Assembly: GCF_014904795.1 (NCBI RefSeq) | Contig: NZ_JACZFS010000047.1 | Coordinates: 1-64,000, forward strand | Length of the DNA: 64,000 nt | Origin: Nisaea nitritireducens | GTDB lineage: Bacteria; Pseudomonadota; Alphaproteobacteria; Thalassobaculales; Thalassobaculaceae | Reading direction: 5' to 3' | Shown: positions 9,213 through 17,591 of the stretch, in pieces | Position numbering within the stretch: position 1 is the first letter of the stretch | Layout of the letters: each line of letters opens with the position of its first letter | The notes under the pieces: model-generated | Seen by the model: the letters and a program-made list of their open reading frames with translations, nothing else | Told to the model about the DNA's origin: nothing | Database searches by the model: none | Made by a program: the position numbers and the translations under genes

Positions 9213-10235
9213 ATGACAGACTTCGGACAGGCCGTGCCCAGCGGCACGGATATAGATCATGCTGTAGCCGCGCTGGCGGGGGTTGCCGAGGAGACACCAC
9301 TGATGGCAGCGCCGCATCTGGCCAACCTGTCCGGAGCCGCCGAGGTGTATGTGAAAGCTGAGTCGCTCCAGCGTACAGGATCTTTCAAATTCCGGGGTGC
9401 CTATTGGCGCTGCTGCAATCTGACCGATGGAGAAAAACTGGCCGGTGTCGTGGCCTACTCCTCCGGAAATTTCGCGCAGGGGCTTGCCGCCGCCGCAGCA
9501 GTTTTGGGGATTCCGGTAACGATTGTCATGCCCGAGGACGCACCGGAGGCAAAGCGCCGCAAGACGGAAGCCTATGGTGCAACTGTTGTCCTGAGTAAAC
9601 ATGGCAAACGCCCGCGCGAAGAGGTGGCCAGTACGCTGGCCAGGGAGATTTCAGAACGGGAAGGCAAAGTCTTGCTGCATCCGTTCGACGATCCGCTTGT
9701 TGTGACGGGGCATGCCAGCGCGGCTGCGGAGATAATCGAGGGGCTGCGGCGCGGTGGGAAAGAGGCGCCTGATTTTGTGTTTTCATGCGTTGGCGGCGGC
9801 GGCCTGATTGCCGGTCTCGCAGCGGGTTTCAATCGGTTATCCCCATCAACGCAGCTTGTCGCAGTCGAGCCCGAAGGCTTTGACAGCTTCGGGCAGTCCC
9901 TGGATGCTGGTGCAGTAACCCGGATCCGCGGCGACAGGGCGTCGATTTGCGATGCGCTGCAGGCAACGGCGCCGGGCGAGGTACCGTTTGCCTGCGCCAG
10001 AGCGACGGGGATGCAGCATCACGCTGCGGTGGGCGACGATACTGTCCGTGCGGCAATGCGGGTCGCATTCGAAACCCTGAAGCTTGTGCTTGAACCGTCG
10101 GGCGCCGTGGCGCTGGCGGCCTTGCTGCAGCGGCCGGACTATATTCAGGGCAAGCGCGTTGTGGTGATGGCTACAGGCGGGAATATCGATTTCGAGCAGT
10201 TCTGCGGAACGCTGGGCAGTGTGACACTTCAGTAA
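9213..10235 (+). CDS. PLP-dependent threonine/serine dehydratase-like enzyme
   Basis: 340 aa, fold type II PLP enzyme. The PLP lysine is Lys59 in TGSFKFRG; SSGNFAQG holds the substrate loop, GGGGLIAG is the phosphate-binding glycine loop, and ATGGN near the C terminus is the usual end. There is no C-terminal ACT-like regulatory domain, so this is the short, catabolic type (threonine or serine deaminase, or hydroxyaspartate/threo-type dehydratase; not resolvable by eye). It has its own terminators on both sides and is probably monocistronic. Confidence 0.85.
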   Translation: MTDFGQAVPSGTDIDHAVAALAGVAEETPLMAAPHLANLSGAAEVYVKAESLQRTGSFKFRGAYWRCCNLTDGEKLAGVVAYSSGNFAQGLAAAAAVLGIPVTIVMPEDAPEAKRRKTEAYGATVVLSKHGKRPREEVASTLAREISEREGKVLLHPFDDPLVVTGHASAAAEIIEGLRRGGKEAPDFVFSCVGGGGLIAGLAAGFNRLSPSTQLVAVEPEGFDSFGQSLDAGAVTRIRGDRASICDALQATAPGEVPFACARATGMQHHAAVGDDTVRAAMRVAFETLKLVLEPSGAVALAALLQRPDYIQGKRVVVMATGGNIDFEQFCGTLGSVTLQ

Positions 10236-10287
10236 ACCGTCAGAGCCTTAGCTTTATTGTGATTGTCTGAGCGCATTCCGGACAAAG

Positions 10288-10316
10288 AAAAAGCCCCGCC
10301 AATGGCGGGGCTTTTT
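10288..10316. terminator. Bidirectional terminator between dehydratase and permease genes
   Basis: AAAAA-GCCCCGCC (10288-10300), loop AAT, GGCGGGGC-TTTTT (10304-10316). The T-run exists on both strands, so it can end the dehydratase transcript on + and the ABC permease operon on -. Confidence 0.92.
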
Positions 10317-10332
10317 GCTGAAGGTGTTGGTC

Positions 10333-11229
10333 TCATCCGCGCGTTCTGAGTTTCGGATCCAGGATATCCCGGACCGCGTCCCCGAAGAGATTGAAACCGA
10401 AAACGGCGATGGTAATCGCGAGGCCTGGCCAGATCGGAACCCAAGGCGCACTTTCGGCATATTCCTCGGCTCCGCCCTGCAGCATCAGGCCCCAGGCCGG
10501 TGTCGGTTCCTGCACGCCCATCCCGAGATAGGAGAGGGAGGCTTCCAGCAGGATCGCTTCACCTAGGAAGGCCGTCAGCATGATCAGGAACGGCGCGAGA
10601 ACGTTTGGCGCAATGTGCTTCATGATGATGCGCATATGCCCGTATCCGATGGACCGGGCCGCATCAACATACGGCATCTCTCTGATCGCCAGTGCACTGG
10701 ACCGCACGACGCGAGCGCAGCGCGGCACGAAGGGAATGGTAATCGCAATGATCACCTTGTCCGTACCGGTGCCGAAGATCGAGACGATGGCCAAAGCCAT
10801 GATGATCAACGGAAATGCCATGAACACATCGATGATGCGCTGCATGATCAGATCGAACCAACCGCCGAAATAGGCACTCGCGACGCCGAGAATAAGCCCC
10901 CCGAATGCACCGACGAGGGCGCAGGCGAACCCTACGAAGAGAGCCGTTCTCGCGCCGTAAACGATACGCGAGAAGAGATCTCGTCCGAACTGATCGGTAC
11001 CGAGCAGAAATTCCATGCTCGGCGCTACCAGCATATGCTCGAAACTATTGGCCTCCGGGTCGTATGGGGCAATAAATTCGGCAAAGACAGCCATGAAGAC
11101 CATCAGAATAATGACGATGGCTCCACCGGTGCCGAGCGGCTGGCGCCGAACCATCCTACCGATATGATCGGTGATTCGGACCCGTTTGAAGCCGGTGTTG
11201 GTTTCGGGACTTGCATCCATGGTGCTCAT
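10333..11229 (-). CDS. Peptide ABC transporter permease (DppC type)
   Basis: About 298 aa from the ATG at 11229, chosen because AGGGGAG lies 9 nt upstream; in-frame starts further up overlap the preceding gene. An N-terminal OppC-type extension is followed by a first membrane helix, then a BPD_transp_1 domain with the EAA-like loop (REMPYVDAARSIGYGHMRII) and the closing PAWGLMLQGG and FGDAVRDILDP motifs. It is the last gene of a three-gene minus-strand operon with the DppB-type permease and the binding protein. Confidence 0.9.
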   Translation of the reverse strand: MSTMDASPETNTGFKRVRITDHIGRMVRRQPLGTGGAIVIILMVFMAVFAEFIAPYDPEANSFEHMLVAPSMEFLLGTDQFGRDLFSRIVYGARTALFVGFACALVGAFGGLILGVASAYFGGWFDLIMQRIIDVFMAFPLIIMALAIVSIFGTGTDKVIIAITIPFVPRCARVVRSSALAIREMPYVDAARSIGYGHMRIIMKHIAPNVLAPFLIMLTAFLGEAILLEASLSYLGMGVQEPTPAWGLMLQGGAEEYAESAPWVPIWPGLAITIAVFGFNLFGDAVRDILDPKLRTRG

Positions 11230-11243
11230 GTCCTGCATCTCCC

Positions 11244-12215
11244 CTAGCTGTAACGAATGCGCGGATCGAGCCACGCATAGAGCACATCGACGACGAAGTT
11301 CATGAAGACGAAGATCGTCACCACGAGCATCACCAGCGCCTGTGTCAGTGTGTAATCGGATTGGGTCACGGATTCGACGAACAGCTTTCCGAGGCCGTTC
11401 AGGTTGAACACCTGCTCGGTCACGACAAGGCCGCCCATCAGGAACGCGAATTCAATCCCGATGATGGTCACCACCGGCAGCATCGCGTTTTTCAGCGCGT
11501 GCTTGTTGACGATGACTTTCTCGATCAGGCCCTTGGCCCGGGCTGTGCGGACATAATCCTCACCCAATACTTCAAGCATGGCCGAGCGTGTCATGCGGGT
11601 GGCGACAGCGGAATATCGATATCCCGTTGCCAGTGCAGGCCAGATGAGCTGCGATATATTATGTGCCGGATCATCAAAGATCGATTTGAAGCTGATCGGC
11701 GGCATCCAGGGTCTTCCCATGAATTCCTGCGTTCCGATCAACAGGCCGAGGATCATCAGAATGCCGAGCCAGAAGGATGGCATTGCGATACCGGCGATGC
11801 TGAAGCCGCGGACAACGTAATCGACCATCGTGTTCTGCTTCGCTGCGGAGATCACCCCGAGCGGAATAGCGATAACGATCGATGTCAGTGTTGCCATGAT
11901 GGCGACCTGCAGCGAGAGCTCGAACCGAACGCCGATCTCGTAGGTAACGTCCTTGCCTGTCCACATGGACGTGCCGAGATCAAGAACGAAGAAGCCCTTC
12001 ATATAGTCCCAGAACTGGACATAGATCGGGTTCTCGAGGCCGAGATTTATCTGACATTGTTTGATCTGCTCAGGATCCGCGTATGCACCTTCGCCGCCGA
12101 ACTTGATCAGGCAGATATCGCCCGGAACAAGCCGCAAGAGAAGAAAGACGAGGATAGCCGCTCCGATCAGGGTCGGAAGCAGCATGAGCAAGCGTTTGAC
12201 GATGTATCCGTACAT
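11244..12215 (-). CDS. Peptide ABC transporter permease (DppB type)
   Basis: 323 aa with the typical N terminus (YIVKRLLMLLPTLIGAAILVF), a periplasmic loop, then five further membrane segments with an EAA-like loop (LGEDYVRTARAKGL). It ends in YAWLDPRIRYS, normal for the family. It is followed at 14 nt by the DppC-type permease and preceded by the binding-protein gene, from which it is separated by a strong GC hairpin. It forms the heterodimeric channel together with the DppC-type subunit. Confidence 0.92.
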   Translation of the reverse strand: MYGYIVKRLLMLLPTLIGAAILVFLLLRLVPGDICLIKFGGEGAYADPEQIKQCQINLGLENPIYVQFWDYMKGFFVLDLGTSMWTGKDVTYEIGVRFELSLQVAIMATLTSIVIAIPLGVISAAKQNTMVDYVVRGFSIAGIAMPSFWLGILMILGLLIGTQEFMGRPWMPPISFKSIFDDPAHNISQLIWPALATGYRYSAVATRMTRSAMLEVLGEDYVRTARAKGLIEKVIVNKHALKNAMLPVVTIIGIEFAFLMGGLVVTEQVFNLNGLGKLFVESVTQSDYTLTQALVMLVVTIFVFMNFVVDVLYAWLDPRIRYS

Positions 12216-12246
12216 GCCTTGCCGTAAAACCTTTGCTGGAAAAGGG

Positions 12247-12275
12247 CGGCCGCCCCGCCGGGTGCGGGGCGGCCG
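12247..12275. other. 12-bp GC hairpin between binding-protein and permease genes
   Basis: Perfect stem CGGCCGCCCCGC (12247-12258) / GCGGGGCGGCCG (12264-12275), loop CGGGT. On the minus transcript it is followed by only a short CCCTTTT. This fits a transcript-stabilising or partly terminating element that lets the binding protein be made in excess over the permeases. Confidence 0.7.
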
Positions 12276-12292
12276 ACGTCTTTAGCAGTGGA

Positions 12293-13936
12293 TTAACCGC
12301 CGAGTTGTTTCTTCTTCTCGGCCTGGTCGATCCAGATGTTGTCGAGTGCCTGGTTCAGGTAGTGGCTTGGTGCGATCTTCCAGCCCTTCACATAGGAACG
12401 GTGCGGGTTGATCTTGTACCACCACAGCGTGATGAACTGGGATGACAGCTCGTCCAGAACCCGCTTTTCGTACTTGCGGATGATCTCGCGCTGTTTCCCT
12501 TCGTCACCTTCTGCCAGAAGCTCGTCATACCATTTGAGCAGCTGCTCATCCTGGAACTCGGCGTAGTTGTTGCCGGCGCCGGGCAGGAACTTCGAGATGT
12601 CGGCGATCGGGTTCACGATCGACTGACAGTTGAAGTCGAGCGAAATGGTGAAGTCTTTCTTCTTCCGCAGCGTGGCATAGAAAGGAGTGGTCGGCTGGAC
12701 CCACTGGTCCGCCTTCACACCGATCTTCTTCCACTGATCGATCAGCCATGTGCCGACAACCTTGTAAGGCTGGTCGACGCCGCGATTGTGCAGGGTGACC
12801 TTCAGGTTCTCGTGACCGGCTTCTTTCAGCAGTCGTTTTGCTTCAGCACGGTTCGCCTCGACATCGTTGCCATAGCCGGCAAGCTGAGCCAGTTCGGCTT
12901 CGGTTGCTGCGAGCGGGTGGCCCGGGAAGACAACCCCGCCAACCGTTTTCACGATCGCGATGCGGGACAGATACTTGGAGCCGCCTTTGCGATCGATGGC
13001 GAGCGAGAGGGCTTTACGCACCCGCACGTCGTCCATCGGCTTGACCTTGTGGTTCGGGGTCACGATCAGAACGCAGTTCCAGTCGCTTTCCTGAACCGTG
13101 ATGCTGTCGCCAAGGGCTTTGACAAGGTCGTCACGCGCTTTCGGCGGGAAACCGCGGAATTCGATGTCGGCCTGGCCGCCACGGATCGCCTGCAGGCGAA
13201 CGGACATTTTCGGCGCGGAAATCGCAGTGAAACCGTCAAGGTAAGGCATGCCCTTGTGATGGTAGTTCTCGTACTTGACGCCTTTCACATGGCTGCCCGG
13301 TACGTGCTCAACAAACCGGAAAGCGCCCGATCCGTTGATGTTTTTCTGGTGCCAGGTGTAACCGTGCGCGTCCAGATCCTTCTTTGCGTAGAGGAAGTTG
13401 TACGGCATGGCGACAGACGGCAAGAAGGTGCCTGTCGGGTTTTTCAGCTTGAAGACGACGGTGTAATCGTCAGGAGCTGAAATCGATTCGACGGTCTTGA
13501 AATATGCCTGCCGGTTCGAGGCAATGCCCTCCGGCGGAAAGGCGATCTTGTCGAAGGTTGCCTTGACGTCGTGCGCGGTCAGCGGCGTGCCGTCATGGAA
13601 CTTCACGTCCTTGCGGATCTTGAAGGTGTACTTGGTACCGCCGTCGGTCGGCTTCGGAACATCGCCTTCACAAACGTCGCAGACAAAGTCTGTCGGCGAG
13701 GAGGGGTTGTCCGGGTTAACCCGCATCAGCACGCTGTAGAACGGGCGGATCGGGTGGATCATACCGAAGGTGGATTCAATGTGTGCGTCGTAAGACGGAA
13801 TTTTCGATCCGACAACCAACCGCAGCTCGTCGCCATATTGCGGCGTTTCGGCTGTTGCGGGGCTGGCGGGCCCGAAGATGGCTGCAACACCCAGCGCGAG
13901 CGCTGTTGTGGCAGCAGAGCGCCAAAGAATTTTCAT
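12293..13936 (-). CDS. Peptide ABC transporter substrate-binding protein (SBP family 5)
   Basis: 547 aa. A Sec signal peptide is visible (hydrophobic AATTALALGVAAIF, cleavage near ATA-ET around residue 29), so the mature protein is periplasmic. The family 5 signature lies near residue 90-130 (KFHDGTPLTAHDVKATF), and the total length suits DppA/OppA-type proteins. First gene of the operon with the two permeases, and divergent from the haloacid dehalogenase gene across a 295-bp intergenic region. The ligand cannot be read from sequence; it could be a peptide or another amide or opine. Confidence 0.92.
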   Translation of the reverse strand: MKILWRSAATTALALGVAAIFGPASPATAETPQYGDELRLVVGSKIPSYDAHIESTFGMIHPIRPFYSVLMRVNPDNPSSPTDFVCDVCEGDVPKPTDGGTKYTFKIRKDVKFHDGTPLTAHDVKATFDKIAFPPEGIASNRQAYFKTVESISAPDDYTVVFKLKNPTGTFLPSVAMPYNFLYAKKDLDAHGYTWHQKNINGSGAFRFVEHVPGSHVKGVKYENYHHKGMPYLDGFTAISAPKMSVRLQAIRGGQADIEFRGFPPKARDDLVKALGDSITVQESDWNCVLIVTPNHKVKPMDDVRVRKALSLAIDRKGGSKYLSRIAIVKTVGGVVFPGHPLAATEAELAQLAGYGNDVEANRAEAKRLLKEAGHENLKVTLHNRGVDQPYKVVGTWLIDQWKKIGVKADQWVQPTTPFYATLRKKKDFTISLDFNCQSIVNPIADISKFLPGAGNNYAEFQDEQLLKWYDELLAEGDEGKQREIIRKYEKRVLDELSSQFITLWWYKINPHRSYVKGWKIAPSHYLNQALDNIWIDQAEKKKQLGG

Positions 13937-14231
13937 AGACGTGTTCCTTCCCTAGTAGCGGATTTATTTATTGTTTTTGAGAGGATCGGTCGGAAATGAG
14001 CGTTTCCGTTTCTTCGCCAAGCGAAGAACGGACTCATTACCAATTGGACCGTTGTCTGACGTTCCTCCGTTCGCCTACCCTTTCGACAGTCTGCTAACCG
14101 TTGTTTTCCGGTCTTTCAGCTGATCGAACTGAATATCATTGTCCCGGCTTTCGATTTCCGGTCAAGGAAACACTGCATAACGGGACGTGCTTTTCCGGAC
14201 TACGGGAACATGTCGAGGGAATGGAAACAAA
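13937..14231. promoter_or_regulatory. Divergent promoter region with an 8-bp inverted repeat
   Basis: This 295-bp stretch separates the binding-protein operon (-) and the dehalogenase operon (+) and must carry both promoters. A perfect inverted repeat TTCTTCGC (14010-14017) / GCGAAGAA (14021-14028) with a 3-nt centre could be a regulator site. I see no coding sequence in it. Confidence 0.45.
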
Positions 14232-14939
14232 ATGACGGTGGTTAAAGCGCTTTTTTTTGATGTGTTTGGGACCGTTGTCGATTGGCGGAACAGCATTGCT
14301 GCGGAAATAGACCGTTTTTCCGATAAAAAGGGCCTGGACCTGGACGGGCAGGCCTTCGCGCTCTCCTGGAGGCGGCGTTACGTCCCGGCAATGGCCCGGA
14401 TACGGAGTGGGGAACGGGGGTTCATTGACCTCGATACGCTGCACCGGGAAAACCTGATTGAGGTGCTCGAAGAGTTTGGGCTCAAGGGGCTGGGCGACTC
14501 CGATGTCGACCATCTCAATATGGTCTGGCATCGCCTTAACCCCTGGCCAGACAGCGTGCCGGGGCTGACGCGGCTGAAGACCAAATTCATTCTGGCAACC
14601 ATGTCGAACGGCAACGTAAAGCTGATGGTCGATATGGCGAAGCACGGCGGCCTGCCCTGGGACATGATCCTCGGGGCCGAGATCGCGCAGAGTTACAAGC
14701 CTGATCCGGAAACATATCTTGCCGGGTGCCGCATGCTGCGCCTCGCTCCGGAGGAATGCATGATGGTGGCGGCTCACAATAGCGACCTGGTCGCTGCCAG
14801 GGCGCTGGGCCTCAAAACCGCTTTCATTGCACGGCCCACGGAATACGGGCCGGAACAGACGATCGATTTCAAAGCCGAGCACGATTTTGACGTCGTCGCG
14901 GAGTCGATGGAGGGCGTTGCCGACAAGCTCGGCTGCTGA
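14232..14939 (+). CDS. HAD-family hydrolase, haloacid dehalogenase type II
   Basis: 235 aa from the ATG at 14232, with GAGGGA about 11 nt upstream. HAD motif I is FFDVFGTVVD with nucleophile Asp10. A Ser/Asn motif (ATMSNGN), a lysine (YKPDPETY) and the type II C-terminal motif (HNSDLVAARALGLKTAFIARP) are all present. Known members hydrolyse L-2-haloacids, but many with this pattern have other small-acid or phosphate substrates. It precedes an MmgE/PrpD gene by 24 bp, which suggests one operon for degrading a small acid or amide. Confidence 0.85.
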   Translation: MTVVKALFFDVFGTVVDWRNSIAAEIDRFSDKKGLDLDGQAFALSWRRRYVPAMARIRSGERGFIDLDTLHRENLIEVLEEFGLKGLGDSDVDHLNMVWHRLNPWPDSVPGLTRLKTKFILATMSNGNVKLMVDMAKHGGLPWDMILGAEIAQSYKPDPETYLAGCRMLRLAPEECMMVAAHNSDLVAARALGLKTAFIARPTEYGPEQTIDFKAEHDFDVVAESMEGVADKLGC

Positions 14940-14963
14940 CGCTGTTAGAAAGGGAGGAACGGA

Positions 14964-16340
14964 ATGGCCAACAAGAGCCCGACCGAGACATTCGGAGATT
15001 TCATAGCCGCGATGAGCGGTATGCCCGTGCCGGAGACGGCACAACATCATGCGAAACGTTGCGTCCTCGACTGGTTCGCGGCGGCCGTTCCGGGGGGCGT
15101 GCTGCCGCCGGCGACATTGCTGCCGGACGCAGTGCCCGAGGACCTGGATCGAGGCCGCGCGCGGCTTGTGCCGTCCGGGCGCTTTGCGACGGCACGGGCC
15201 GCGGCCCTGATCAACGGTGCCGGGTCGCACACGGTCGAATTCGACGATATTTTCCGCGACGGGCTCTACCATCCGGGTGTTGCCGTCATTCCGGCGGCGC
15301 TCGCGCTCGCCGAGGAAACCGATGCGGATGGTGCACTTTTTCTCCGCGCGGTGATCGCTGGCTATGAGGTCTCCAACCGGATCGCCGCAGCGGTCAATCC
15401 TGCGCATTACGACTATTGGCACACTACGGCGACCATCGGGTATTTCGGCGGCACGGCATCATCTTCCGTCCTGCTCGGTCTGACGGCCACGGAGGCGGCG
15501 CATGCGCTTGCCACAGCGGGCACCATGGCCGCCGGGTTGCAGCAGGCTTTCCGGGCGGAGGCGATGAGCAAGCCTCTGCATGCCGGACGGGCATCGGAAG
15601 GCGGCGTGCTGGCGGCGCGGATGGCGAAAGCCGGCATCACAGGCGCGCTCGATATTCTGGAAGGGGCCGCCGGATTCGGTGCGGCGATGAGCCGGGATGT
15701 GGATTGGGAGGCCGCCGTTGCCGGACTTGGCTCCGACTGGACCATTGAGCGGACCACGCAGAAAAACCATGCAGCATGCGGGCATGTTCATGCAGCTGTC
15801 GATGCCGTGAGGGAAATCGTTACCGCGAACAATCTCACCGCGGAGTCCATCCGCAAGATTGAGGCCGGATCATATCAGAAGTCGCTCGAGATCTGCGGCA
15901 ACGCCGATCCCAAAACGGCTTTCGAGGCCAAGTTCTCGCTGCCCTATTGCCTCGGTGCAGTCATTGCCACCGGGGCGGTCCGGATCGCTGCCTTCTCTCC
16001 GGAGGCGCTTGCAAGCCCGACGATCCGCGATATCGCGGCTAAGGTCGAGCATACGGTCGATCCGGAATGCGACGCGGCGTTTCCGCTCCGGCGCTCTGCA
16101 AAAGTCACCATCGCGACCACGGATGGCCAGCGTTTCAGCCACTATGCGCAGACCCGCAAGGGAGATCCGGATTTGCCGCTGACCGATGCTGAACTGGAAG
16201 AGAAATTCTTTGAGCTGACGGGCGATGTGCTTGGCACGGCGGCCAGACCATTGCGGGATGCGCTCTGGCGGATCGATGCCTTGGCATCCCTGTCCGAACT
16301 GCCATTCGGCACCATCGAAGCTAAATCAGCAGCGGAATAA
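14964..16340 (+). CDS. MmgE/PrpD family protein
   Basis: 458 aa, the normal length for MmgE/PrpD (2-methylcitrate dehydratase and relatives, including some isomerases and immune-responsive gene 1 enzymes). Recognisable parts are the substrate loop GAGSHTVEFDDIFRDGLYHPG (about 76-96; histidines and aspartates kept), KPLHAGRASEGGVLAA, and the KNHAACGHVH stretch in the middle. GGGAGGA precedes the ATG. It is in an apparent operon with the dehalogenase upstream and the acyl-CoA dehydrogenase downstream. The exact reaction is not decidable here. Confidence 0.88.
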   Translation: MANKSPTETFGDFIAAMSGMPVPETAQHHAKRCVLDWFAAAVPGGVLPPATLLPDAVPEDLDRGRARLVPSGRFATARAAALINGAGSHTVEFDDIFRDGLYHPGVAVIPAALALAEETDADGALFLRAVIAGYEVSNRIAAAVNPAHYDYWHTTATIGYFGGTASSSVLLGLTATEAAHALATAGTMAAGLQQAFRAEAMSKPLHAGRASEGGVLAARMAKAGITGALDILEGAAGFGAAMSRDVDWEAAVAGLGSDWTIERTTQKNHAACGHVHAAVDAVREIVTANNLTAESIRKIEAGSYQKSLEICGNADPKTAFEAKFSLPYCLGAVIATGAVRIAAFSPEALASPTIRDIAAKVEHTVDPECDAAFPLRRSAKVTIATTDGQRFSHYAQTRKGDPDLPLTDAELEEKFFELTGDVLGTAARPLRDALWRIDALASLSELPFGTIEAKSAAE

Positions 16341-16362
16341 CCGCGCCTAACAGGAGGAAGTT

Positions 16363-17520
16363 TTGGATTTCAATTTGAGTGAGGAGCAGCGTCTCTTCCA
16401 GGATGCCGTGCGCGGTTTTGCCGAGCGTCATCTGCAGGAAGATGCGCTCGCCCGGGCCCACGAAGAGAGTTTCCCGTTCGATGTGGCGAAACTGATGGCC
16501 GGACAAGGCCTGATGGGCATCACCTTCGATGAGGCCGACGGCGGGCAGGGCGGCTCGGTGATGGATGCGGTGCTTGCCATCCAGGCCGTCGCGGAGATTT
16601 GCCCGCGCAGTGCCGATGTCATCCAGGCCGGTAATTTCGGCCCGATCCGGACCTTTGCCGAATATGCCAGCCCGGCACACAAGGAGAAGTGGCTGGGCAA
16701 GCTTCTGGCCGGCGAGATGGCGATCTCACTTGGTATGTCCGAGCCGGAAGCAGGCTCCGCCGCGACCGATCTCGTCACCACTGCCACGCCGGACGCGGAC
16801 GGCTTTCGGGTTAATGGCACGAAAGTCTTTTCCACCCACAGTCCGGAAGCGGGGATCTTTCTGATCTATGTGCGCTTCGGGCCGGGCATTGACGGCATTG
16901 GCTCGGTGATCCTTGAGCGCGGGCAGGACGGTTTCACCATGGGCAAGCCGGTGCGCTATGTCGGCGGCGAGCACTGGTGCCAGCTCTATTTCGAGGATGT
17001 CTATGTTCCGGCGGAAAATGTACTGCTCGGCGAGGGCGGGTTCCGCAAGCAGATCGCAGCCTTCAATATCGAGCGGATCGGGAATTCCGCCCGGGCACTC
17101 GCCTTTGGCCGGTACGCGTTCGGGATCGCACGTGACCATGCGCTGACACGCAAGCAGTTCGGTCGGGAGTTGGCGGACTTTCAGGGCATCCAGTGGAAAT
17201 TTGCGGAGGCGGCGGCCCAGATCGAGGCCGCTCAGCTCATGCTCTACAAGGTCGCGACAGAGGCCGCGGAACGACTGCCCTCCGCCTATGACACGGCGAT
17301 TGCCAAGTTCCTGTGTAACGAGGCCGGGTTCCGGGCAGCGAACGACGCCATGCAGGTGTTGGGTGCCCTCGGTTACACGGAAGAGAGCCTGGTTGAATAT
17401 TGCTGGCGACGGACGCGGGGTTGGCAGATAGCTGGCGGCAGCCTTGAGATGATGAAGAACCGGATCGCCGAAGGCGTGTTCGAGAAACGCTTCTCCCAGC
17501 GGGCGCCGAAAGCAAAATAG
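16363..17520 (+). CDS. Acyl-CoA dehydrogenase family protein
   Basis: 385 aa flavoenzyme beginning with TTG at 16363, supported by AGGAGG 5 nt upstream. The protein starts DFNLSEEQRLFQ, as usual for the family. The FAD-binding motif GMSEPEAGSAATD is around 125-137, and the C-terminal domain has GALGYTEESLVEYCWRRTR with the expected catalytic-Glu region and GGSLEMMKNRIAE. It oxidises an acyl-CoA at the alpha-beta bond, passing electrons to ETF. It is third in the dehalogenase-MmgE/PrpD-dehydrogenase operon. Confidence 0.92.
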   Translation: MDFNLSEEQRLFQDAVRGFAERHLQEDALARAHEESFPFDVAKLMAGQGLMGITFDEADGGQGGSVMDAVLAIQAVAEICPRSADVIQAGNFGPIRTFAEYASPAHKEKWLGKLLAGEMAISLGMSEPEAGSAATDLVTTATPDADGFRVNGTKVFSTHSPEAGIFLIYVRFGPGIDGIGSVILERGQDGFTMGKPVRYVGGEHWCQLYFEDVYVPAENVLLGEGGFRKQIAAFNIERIGNSARALAFGRYAFGIARDHALTRKQFGRELADFQGIQWKFAEAAAQIEAAQLMLYKVATEAAERLPSAYDTAIAKFLCNEAGFRAANDAMQVLGALGYTEESLVEYCWRRTRGWQIAGGSLEMMKNRIAEGVFEKRFSQRAPKAK

Positions 17521-17559
17521 TTGCTTTTGGCAATTAATTGATTGCTGTTGGCACTTAAT
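17521..17559. promoter_or_regulatory. Tandem 18-bp repeat, probable MarR operator
   Basis: Two direct copies, TTGCTTTTGGCAATTAAT (17521-17538) and TTGCTGTTGGCACTTAAT (17542-17559), match at 16 of 18 bases with a 21-bp period (two helical turns). The palindrome CAATTAATTG sits at 17531-17540. They end about 30 bp before the start of the MarR-GNAT gene, which fits autoregulation. Confidence 0.6.
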
Positions 17560-17591
17560 GCGGTCACCATGCTTCCGTAACAGGGAGGAAC

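Noticed and set aside
11211-12227. 338-codon open frame on the plus strand
   Set aside because: Antisense to the DppB-type permease. It is rich in His, Asp and Arg with no fold that I can see.
14136-15422. 428-codon open frame on the minus strand
   Set aside because: It lies over the dehalogenase and MmgE/PrpD genes, which have good motifs and ribosome sites.
17548-17561. Sigma-54-type promoter before the MarR-GNAT gene
   Set aside because: TGGCAC is present, but GG and GC are only 8 bp apart instead of 10.
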